Assembly (NCBI GenBank): GCA_038248955.1
Contig: JBBRWW010000036.1
Coordinates: forward strand, 1 to 23,010
DNA from: Lysobacter_K sp038248955
GTDB taxonomy: Bacteria > Pseudomonadota > Gammaproteobacteria > Xanthomonadales > Xanthomonadaceae
Direction: 5' to 3'
Length of the DNA: 23,010 nucleotides
In this document: one piece after another, positions 17,297-23,010 of the stretch
Layout: every line of letters begins with the position of its first letter
How positions within the stretch are numbered: position 1 is the stretch's first letter
Position numbers and translations under genes: made by a program
Notes under the pieces: model-generated
The model's database searches: none
Told to the model about the DNA's origin: nothing
What the model saw: the letters and a program-made list of their open reading frames with translations, nothing else

Positions 17297-18046
17297 ATGC
17301 TGCAGGAAACCTCCACCGCCGCGACTGCCGGCGGCTCCAACGCCGAAGCCCTCAACCAGATGAGCTTCGTCCACCTGGTGAACAACCTCGACTTCGTCGG
17401 CTGGGTCGTGTTGATCACGCTCACGGTGATGTCGACGCTGTCCGTGTACTGGATCGTGATGAACTTCATCAAGAACGTGCGCCTGCGAGCCTCGTCCGAT
17501 CGCGTCATCAGCACGTTCTGGGAAACCACGAACGCCCAGGACGCGATCCGCTACATGGAAGAGCAGTCGCGCGCCGAGCCGTTCTCCAAGATCGCGCTCG
17601 ATGCCGCCCAGGCAGCCGCCCACCACCAGCGTCATGAAGGTTCGCGTCTGGTCGAGTCGCTGAACCGCTCGGAATTCGTCGATCGCGCCCTGCGTCAGGC
17701 CGTGACCCGCGAGAGCATGCGTCTGGAAGGTGGTTTGACGGTCCTCGCCACCGTCGGTTCGACCGCGCCGTTCGTCGGTCTGCTCGGCACCGTCTGGGGT
17801 ATCTACCACGCGCTGATCCGCATTGGCGTGACCGGCCAGGCATCGATCGACGCCGTCGCCGGCCCGGTCGGCGAGGCGCTGATCATGACCGCGCTCGGCC
17901 TGTTCGTCGCGATCCCGGCCGTGCTCGCCTACAACTTCTACGTGCGCCTCAACCGCGTCACCAACAACAAGTTCGACACGTTCGCGCACGACCTGCACGA
18001 CTTCTTCGCCACCGGTTCGCGCGTCGGCGAATTGCCGGTTCATTGA
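17297..18046 (+). CDS. exbB: TonB-system proton channel protein ExbB
   Basis: A 249-residue MotA/TolQ/ExbB-family protein that forms the pentameric stator of the TonB motor. A first membrane helix (about residues 33-56: FVGWVVLITLTVMSTLSVYW) is followed by a cytoplasmic domain. The other two helices include the hallmark LATVGSTAPFVGLLGTVWGI and VGEALIMTALGLFVAIPAVL. The conserved Thr and Glu-containing segments for proton passage are present. The start ATG 17297 follows AAAGGT. It is placed between tonB and exbD1 with a 72-base spacer that contains no clear terminator. Confidence 0.96.
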   Translation: MLQETSTAATAGGSNAEALNQMSFVHLVNNLDFVGWVVLITLTVMSTLSVYWIVMNFIKNVRLRASSDRVISTFWETTNAQDAIRYMEEQSRAEPFSKIALDAAQAAAHHQRHEGSRLVESLNRSEFVDRALRQAVTRESMRLEGGLTVLATVGSTAPFVGLLGTVWGIYHALIRIGVTGQASIDAVAGPVGEALIMTALGLFVAIPAVLAYNFYVRLNRVTNNKFDTFAHDLHDFFATGSRVGELPVH

Positions 18047-18088
18047 TTCCGGACGTCGTAGTCACCTTCTTGTAGTTGGAGTTCGGAC

Positions 18089-18505
18089 ATGGCTTTTAGT
18101 GCAGGCGATACCGGCGGTCCCATGGCCGAGATCAACGTCACGCCACTGGTGGACGTGATGTTGGTGCTGCTGATCATCTTCATGATCACGGCACCGTTGA
18201 TGTCGCATAAGGTCAAGGTTGACTTGCCGGCCGCCAATCTGGACCGCAAGGAAGAGAAGGCGCCGACGGTTCCGCCGATCACCTTGGCGGTCAAGGAAGA
18301 CGGCTCGTTGTTCTGGAATGATGAGCCGATCGGCAAGGACCTGCTTGAGAGCCGCCTGTCGATCGAGGCACAGAAGACACCGCAGCCGCAGATCAACGTC
18401 CGCGGTGACAAAACGACCAAGTACCGCATCGTCAATGAGGTGGTGCAGATTGCACAGGCCCAGGGCATGCGCAAGGTCGGCTTCGTCGCGATCAAAGAAC
18501 GCTAA
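18089..18505 (+). CDS. exbD: ExbD1, biopolymer transport protein (TonB motor)
   Basis: A 138-residue ExbD/TolR-family protein. It has a short cytoplasmic N-terminus, one membrane helix (NVTPLVDVMLVLLIIFMITAP) with the essential proton-carrying Asp at residue 22, and a periplasmic domain ending MRKVGFVAIKER. GGAG about eight bases upstream supports ATG 18089. After the helix the linker is charged (NLDRKEEKAPTVPP), unlike the second copy. In Xanthomonas campestris the equivalent exbD1 is needed for ferric iron uptake; the same role is inferred here. Confidence 0.95.
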   Translation: MAFSAGDTGGPMAEINVTPLVDVMLVLLIIFMITAPLMSHKVKVDLPAANLDRKEEKAPTVPPITLAVKEDGSLFWNDEPIGKDLLESRLSIEAQKTPQPQINVRGDKTTKYRIVNEVVQIAQAQGMRKVGFVAIKER

Positions 18506-18524
18506 GGCAACCGGAGAGTACGAC

Positions 18525-18941
<417 letters not shown>

Positions 18942-18984
18942 CCGGGTAACGACGGTCGAGCGACGCATGCCGTCGCACGTGAAG

Positions 18985-19008
18985 ATGCCGCCCTTGGGCG
19001 GCATTTTT
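18985..19008 (+). terminator. Intrinsic terminator after exbD2
   Basis: ATGCCGCCC (18985-18993) and GGGCGGCAT (18996-19004) form a nine-base-pair stem with a tight loop, followed by a run of five T. It closes the tonB-exbB-exbD1-exbD2 cluster 44 bases after its last stop. Confidence 0.9.
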
Positions 19009-19126
19009 ATTTGTGGTGCCTCAAGGCCAACTGTTTAACGCGATCTGGTCGCGCGCGCCCATCCTGAGGCGTGGCAGCGCGGTTGGTTGTCTTCCCGCTC
19101 GTGCGCGCCCGCGAGCGCAACGGCAA

Positions 19127-19906
19127 TCAAGACCCGCTTGCGGCGAGGATTCCGACATAACGACGCACGGTGGCATCGAGCCCCTCGTACAGCGCTTCAC
19201 TGAAAAGCGCATGGCCGATCGACACTTCCAGCACGCCCGGCACGGCGGCCAGGAATGCCGGCAGGTTGACCTGGCTGAGATCATGGCCGGCGTTGACGCC
19301 GAGGCCGACCGACTGGGCCCGCCGCGCGATCGCCGCAAATTGCGCGAGCATCGATGGTCGACTGCCGCCGGCGAGGTCCGCGTAAGGGCCGGTGTACAGC
19401 TCCACCCGGTCTGCACCGGTTTCCGCGGCCCGCTCGATCCCGCCCGCCGCCGCGTGGATGCCCGGATCGCCGTGGGCATCGGCGAACAGGCTGACACGGC
19501 AGCCCATCGACTTCAATGCGGCCACCAGCGGCCGCAGGCGCTCGCTGTCGCGGGCGAAATCGAAGCCGTGGTCCGACGTCAGCTGCCCGTCCGCATCGGG
19601 CACCAGCGTCGCCTGCGCCGGACGCACTTCCTCGCAAAGCGCCACGAAGCCCGGGTAGCCCGGACGGGGAGGCGCGAAAGGATTGCCTTCGAGATTGAAC
19701 TCGACGCCGCGGTTGCGGGTGAGCTCCGCCAATGCGTACACGTCGTCGGCGCGGATGTGGCGGGCGTCGGGACGCGGATGGACGGTGATCCCGTGGGCGC
19801 CGGCATCGAGGCAGGCGCGGGCTGCGCGTACCACGTCGGGTTCCCGTCCGCCGCGCGAATTGCGAAGTACCGCGATCTTGTTGACGTTGACGCTGAGGAC
19901 GGTCAT
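19127..19906 (-). CDS. pdxJ: Pyridoxine 5'-phosphate synthase PdxJ
   Basis: A 259-residue TIM-barrel enzyme that condenses deoxyxylulose 5-phosphate with 3-amino-2-oxopropyl phosphate, the last ring-closing step of vitamin B6 synthesis. Conserved parts are LSVNVNKIAVLRNSRGG at the start, AGAHGITVHPRPDARHIRADDV with an active-site His, EFNLEGNP, DRVELYTGPYA and GLGVNAGHDLS. The first motif has Asn-Lys where E. coli has Asp-His, a subtype known in xanthomonads. I use ATG 19906 because the family sequence starts there. An in-frame ATG at 19978 would add 24 residues reading through a G tract. It is convergent with the tonB cluster. Confidence 0.95.
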   Translation of the reverse strand: MTVLSVNVNKIAVLRNSRGGREPDVVRAARACLDAGAHGITVHPRPDARHIRADDVYALAELTRNRGVEFNLEGNPFAPPRPGYPGFVALCEEVRPAQATLVPDADGQLTSDHGFDFARDSERLRPLVAALKSMGCRVSLFADAHGDPGIHAAAGGIERAAETGADRVELYTGPYADLAGGSRPSMLAQFAAIARRAQSVGLGVNAGHDLSQVNLPAFLAAVPGVLEVSIGHALFSEALYEGLDATVRRYVGILAASGS

Positions 19907-19934
19907 GGCTTCGACCCTGCGCGGCCCGAACCTC

Positions 19935-19943
19935 GGGGGGGGG
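19935..19943. repeat. Nine-G homopolymer upstream of pdxJ
   Basis: G9 (plus strand; C9 on the pdxJ coding strand) lies 28 bases upstream of the pdxJ ATG, in the 71-base gap from the upstream membrane-protein gene. It is the longest single-base run I noticed in the window. Confidence 0.9.
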
Positions 19944-19977
19944 ACGCGGATGGGGCGGTGATCCGCGCCTACCGCCA

Positions 19978-20238
19978 TCAGCGCTGCGATTCGTTCTGGC
20001 TACCGCCGGCCAGCCTGCGCGCGTCGGCCTGCTCCCGCAGGCGACGAAGCTCATCGGGGTCGAGCATCATCGCTTCGTTGCGGCTGCGGCTGTCCACCCG
20101 CTGTCGCAACAGCGCCAGGACCCACGCCAAGCTCAGCGCGAAAGCGGCCAGCAGGCAGATCATCAGCAGCGCCACCGAAGTGGTCTTGAAGGCCACCGCG
20201 AGCGCGGCCACGGCCAGAATCAGGAATAGCCAGGACAT
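19978..20238 (-). CDS. Small two-helix membrane protein, function unknown
   Basis: An 86-residue protein with two hydrophobic segments (about residues 2-17 and 20-44) and a charged tail rich in Arg, Asp and Glu (MMLDPDELRRLREQADARRL). The ATG at 20238 has GGAG about nine bases upstream, a good sign that it is a real gene. It sits between the phospholipase D-type gene and pdxJ, all on the minus strand, and may be co-transcribed with either. I do not recognise a named family, and no function is assigned. Confidence 0.72.
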   Translation of the reverse strand: MSWLFLILAVAALAVAFKTTSVALLMICLLAAFALSLAWVLALLRQRVDSRSRNEAMMLDPDELRRLREQADARRLAGGSQNESQR

Positions 20239-20330
20239 CGCGACGCTCCATACCAGGGCCGGGAAAGTGTAACCCCGGCGCGCCTGCGCTCAAGGCCGGC
20301 AGTACCGGCGGGCTGACCACCGGTCCGGCG

Positions 20331-21767
20331 CTACAGCAGCGGCGACACCAGCCGGGCCAGTGCCTCGGGCACCCTGAGCCGCCACAGCGGCCGTTCGCGA
20401 TCGTCGCGGACGCGCGGCGCCAGGCTGCACTCGTGCAACACCAGATCGGCCAGTTCCGCGGCCATGCCGGCGTCGCGGATCATCACCGACACCTCGAAGT
20501 TCAGACGGAAGCTGCGGTGATCGAAGTTCGCGCTGCCCAGAAGCACGAGGTCGTCGTCGCACAGCAGCGCCTTGCTGTGCAGCATGCGCGGCCCGTATTC
20601 GTGGATCTTGACGCCGGCCGCCAGCAGGTCGTCGAAATACGACCGTGCGGCGTAAGTCACCAGCATGCTGTCGCCGTGCCTGGGCACGAGCAGTCGGACG
20701 TCAAGCCCGCCCAGGGCCGCGGACGTCAGCGCCATCATCGCCGCCTCGCCTGGAACGAAGTAGGGGGTCACCAGCCACACGCGCCGGCGTGCGGCGTGAA
20801 TCGCGCCGACCTGGATGCGATGGATGGGTTCCCACGGCGAGTCGGGTCCCGACACGAGCACCTGGGCGGACACCGCCCCGGCTTGCGGCGGCGGATGTTG
20901 CAGGCGCAGTGGCGGCTCGCCCGTGGCGTAGGCCCAGTCCTCGATGAACACCGATTGCAGCTCACGGACCACATCGCCCTCCAACCGCAGGTGCAGGTCG
21001 CGGTAGGCGTCGGGTCGCAGGCGTTCATCCTCGTCGTCGGTGATGTTGATGCCACCGGTGAAGCCAATCAGGCCATCGACCACGACGATCTTGCGGTGTG
21101 TGCGCAGGTTCACCCACGGCCGCTTCCAGAACCAGTACAGCCGCATGGGGTGGAACCAGGCGACCTCGCCGCCGGCATCAAGCAGTGGTTGCAGGAAGCG
21201 CTGCTTGATCCTGCCCGAACCCACCGCATCGAGCAGCAGGCGCACCGTGACCCCGGCGAGGGCGCGCTCGACCAAGGCATCGCGCAGCGCGGTTCCGGTG
21301 CGGTCTGGCTGGAAGATGTAGTACTCGAGGTGGACGTGGTTGCGTGCCCCCGCCACCGCTGCCAGCAGCGCCGTGTACGTGGCCGCGCCATCAACCAGCA
21401 GCTGCGCCCGGGTTGCGGTGGTCGGCGGCAGGCCGGTCGTCGCCTGGCCGATCTTCGCCAGTTCAATTGCCTCCGCGGTGGGCCGCGAGCCCTCCGGCGG
21501 CGCGGGCAGCGCGGCGCGACCTCTCACCCGACGCAGGCGCTGGCGGTGGATCCGCTGCGGGCCGAGCACGAAATAGATCAGGAACCCCACGTACGGCAAG
21601 GCCGCCAGGCTGATCACCCAGCTGAGGGTGGCGACCGGCTCGCGCTTCTGCAGCACGATCCACAAGCCCAGCCCCACCAGATACCCGACCCAACCCAAGG
21701 TGAGGTACAGCCCCACGTGCGGGATCGCCGAAAGGTAGCGCCAGAGGTCGTGCCAACGTTCGAACAT
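20331..21767 (-). CDS. cls: Cardiolipin synthase-type phospholipase D protein
   Basis: A 478-residue membrane enzyme of the phospholipase D superfamily. Two N-terminal helices (about residues 18-38 and 46-68, with the GPQRIHRQR turn) form the usual PLD nuclease N-terminal segment. Both HKD motifs are intact: His224-x-Lys226-x4-Asp231 followed by GGIN, and His397-x-Lys399-x4-Asp404 followed by LGSANFDHRS. EYYIFQPDRTG and VTPYFVPGE are also typical of bacterial Cls. The expected reaction is phosphatidylglycerol to cardiolipin; other PLD transferases of this architecture exist, so the substrate is inferred. ATG 21767 lacks a clear Shine-Dalgarno. It is divergent from the radical SAM gene. Confidence 0.88.
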   Translation of the reverse strand: MFERWHDLWRYLSAIPHVGLYLTLGWVGYLVGLGLWIVLQKREPVATLSWVISLAALPYVGFLIYFVLGPQRIHRQRLRRVRGRAALPAPPEGSRPTAEAIELAKIGQATTGLPPTTATRAQLLVDGAATYTALLAAVAGARNHVHLEYYIFQPDRTGTALRDALVERALAGVTVRLLLDAVGSGRIKQRFLQPLLDAGGEVAWFHPMRLYWFWKRPWVNLRTHRKIVVVDGLIGFTGGINITDDEDERLRPDAYRDLHLRLEGDVVRELQSVFIEDWAYATGEPPLRLQHPPPQAGAVSAQVLVSGPDSPWEPIHRIQVGAIHAARRRVWLVTPYFVPGEAAMMALTSAALGGLDVRLLVPRHGDSMLVTYAARSYFDDLLAAGVKIHEYGPRMLHSKALLCDDDLVLLGSANFDHRSFRLNFEVSVMIRDAGMAAELADLVLHECSLAPRVRDDRERPLWRLRVPEALARLVSPLL

Positions 21768-21838
21768 CGCGATTCCGGGTCCGGAGCATTCAGGGCGTCG
21801 TCGCGGTCGCTGCGACGCCGGCGACCTACGCTATCTGC
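21768..21838. promoter_or_regulatory. Divergent promoter region, cls/radical SAM
   Basis: A 71-base spacer serves two diverging genes. It contains the perfect inverted repeat GGCGTCG (21794-21800)/CGACGCC (21813-21819) and a nested GTCGC-T-GCGAC (21806-21816), a possible operator. TACGCT (21827-21832) could be a -10 for the rightward gene with transcription starting at or next to its ATG. Confidence 0.35.
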
Positions 21839-22957
21839 ATGGAGGATGTCAGCAAACACGATCCCGGCACAGCCGACGCCCGCAAGGCGCAGTCGCCGGT
21901 CAAGGGCCGCGGCGCGGCCTCGCACGTGCCCGGCCGCTATGCGGCGACGGTTGCCCAGGGCATCGACGACGGTTGGGGCTCGGTCTACGACGACCTGGCT
22001 CAGACCCCGCGCCCGCAGACCGAGGTCCGTGAGGAGCGCGCGCGCCGCATCATCAGCCGCAACGAATCGCCCGACGTCGGCTTCAGCCAGTCGGTCAACC
22101 CGTATCGCGGTTGCGAGCACGGCTGCGTGTACTGCTTCGCGCGACCCTCGCATGCCTACCTGGAGCTCTCGCCGGGACTGGATTTCGAGACGAAACTGTT
22201 CGCCAAGACCAACGCCGCCGAGCGGCTGCGTGAGGAACTCGCCCGGCCACGCTACCAGCCATCGCCAATCGCCTTGGGCATCAACACCGACGCCTACCAG
22301 CCGATCGAACGGCGCTACCGGATCACCCGGCAGTTACTGGAACTGCTGGCCGAGTGCCGGCACCCGGTGAGCTTCGTCACCAAGAGCGCGACGATCGAAC
22401 GCGATCTCGACCTGCTGGCGGCAATGGCGCGCGAGCGCCTGGTGACGGTGTATTTCTCGGTCACCACGCTCGACAACCAGCTCGCCGCGAGGATGGAGCC
22501 GCGCGCCTCGGCGCCGCACCGCAAGCTGCAGGCCATGCGCGCGCTCAGCAACGCGGGCGTGCCGGTCGGGGTGCTGCTGGCGCCGGTGATCCCGATGATC
22601 ACCGACCACGAGATCGAGCACATCCTCGAGGCTGCCCAGGAGGCCGGCGCGCGCGCGGCCGGCTATGTGCTGCTGCGATTGCCGCACGAACTCAAGCAGG
22701 TCTGGCGCGAATGGCTGCAGCTGCACTACCCGGAGCGCGCCGCGCACGTGATGAGCCTGGTGCAGCAGATGCGCGGCGGCAAGGACTACGACAGCGCGTT
22801 CGGCACCCGCATGCGCGGCGAAGGCCCGTTCGCGCAGTTGATCGCGCAGCGCTTTGCCAGGGCGCACCGTCGCCTGGGCTTCGCACGGTTGCCGGCGCTG
22901 GACGTCAGGAGTTTCGTCGCGCCGCGCAAGGCCTCGCGGCAGGGCGATCTGTTCTGA
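21839..22957 (+). CDS. PA0069 family radical SAM protein (SplB-like)
   Basis: A 372-residue radical S-adenosylmethionine enzyme. The iron-sulfur cluster motif is C-x3-C-x2-C in NPYRGCEHGCVYCFARPSHAY (Cys92, Cys96, Cys99), the spacing of the family and of spore photoproduct lyase-like proteins. KGRGA near residue 22, LGINTDAYQPIERRYRITR and the VTKSATIERDLDLL segment are typical of the PA0069 group. The substrate is unknown; a nucleic-acid role has been suggested only by the resemblance to SplB. No ribosome site precedes ATG 21839. It is divergent from the cls-type gene. Confidence 0.9.
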   Translation: MEDVSKHDPGTADARKAQSPVKGRGAASHVPGRYAATVAQGIDDGWGSVYDDLAQTPRPQTEVREERARRIISRNESPDVGFSQSVNPYRGCEHGCVYCFARPSHAYLELSPGLDFETKLFAKTNAAERLREELARPRYQPSPIALGINTDAYQPIERRYRITRQLLELLAECRHPVSFVTKSATIERDLDLLAAMARERLVTVYFSVTTLDNQLAARMEPRASAPHRKLQAMRALSNAGVPVGVLLAPVIPMITDHEIEHILEAAQEAGARAAGYVLLRLPHELKQVWREWLQLHYPERAAHVMSLVQQMRGGKDYDSAFGTRMRGEGPFAQLIAQRFARAHRRLGFARLPALDVRSFVAPRKASRQGDLF

Positions 22958-22970
22958 CCGCGGCGGTCGG

Positions 22971-23010
22971 TCAGCCGCCGAACGCTGGCCACAGCGGCCC
23001 GCCCAGCCAC
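22971..23010 (-). CDS. Possible 3' end of a further leftward gene (partial)
   Basis: A minus-strand frame is open from the window edge to a TGA at 22971-22973 and would encode WLGGPLWPAFGG. The Trp/Gly/Pro-rich composition looks like a genuine C-terminus rather than chance, and it would be convergent with the radical SAM gene. Twelve codons are too few to identify it. Confidence 0.3.
   Translation of the reverse strand, partial: WLGGPLWPAFGG

Noticed and set aside
19013..20272. 419-codon plus-strand frame opposite pdxJ
   Set aside because: Antisense shadow of pdxJ and the small membrane protein, both of which have clear family or start-site support.
20433..22370. Very long plus-strand open frame (645 codons) across the cls gene
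   Set aside because: It is antisense to the cls-type gene and out of frame with the radical SAM gene, with low-complexity Arg/Gln/His/Gly composition typical of shadow frames in GC-rich DNA.

Overview
The window is the chromosomal replication-origin region of a high-GC gammaproteobacterium, most probably a member of the Lysobacteraceae/Xanthomonadaceae (Lysobacter or Luteimonas type rather than Xanthomonas itself). This rests on three things: the gene order rpmH-rnpA-yidC-mnmE to the left of dnaA-dnaN-recF-gyrB; the run tonB-exbB-exbD1-exbD2-pdxJ close to gyrB, as known from Xanthomonas campestris; and family-specific protein features such as a DnaA N-terminus beginning MDAWPRCLERLE and a PdxJ with the NKIAVLRNSR motif. 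The assignment comes from remembered family knowledge; no search was run.

Layout. Positions 1-1907 hold the 3' part of a NatA-type ABC ATPase and its ABC-2 permease, overlapping by ATGA. A 44-base perfect palindrome terminator (1964-2007) separates them from the convergent leftward genes. These are a lipoprotein with a TonB C-terminal domain (2057-3103), mnmE (with a likely TTG start), yidC, rnpA with a long C-terminal tail, and rpmH (a 46-residue ORF, 7104-7244), all transcribed away from dnaA. A good sigma70 promoter precedes rpmH. Rightward run dnaA, a 248-base intergenic region with two consensus DnaA boxes and AT-rich blocks (probable oriC), dnaN, recF and gyrB. Then come an M48 lipoprotein metalloprotease, an exported TPR protein and the tonB-exbB-exbD1-exbD2 energy-transduction cluster, closed by a strong terminator. 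Leftward again are pdxJ, a small two-helix membrane protein and a cardiolipin-synthase-type phospholipase D protein. A divergent PA0069-type radical SAM gene follows, and the window ends in what may be the 3' tip of another leftward gene.

How it fits together. Most of the window is housekeeping: replication initiation, clamp and repair (dnaA, dnaN, recF, gyrB), RNA and tRNA maturation (rnpA, mnmE), ribosome (rpmH), membrane protein insertion (yidC), PLP synthesis (pdxJ), phospholipids (cls) and TonB-dependent outer-membrane transport. I did not find a phage, IS element, CRISPR array, tRNA or rRNA gene. No wholly new system is evident.

The most notable non-genic signals are two perfect GTTCCACGTGGAAC palindromes inside recF. 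They look like ParB-binding parS sites and both encode Phe-His-Val-Glu. A degenerate third copy lies between two tandem hairpins in the dnaN-recF spacer. Other points of interest are the TonB-domain lipoprotein with its 33-base tandem repeat, the 13-proline tract in TonB, the RnpA tail in a locus that seems to lack yidD, and a nine-G tract just upstream of pdxJ. No stretch longer than 300 bases lacks a gene.
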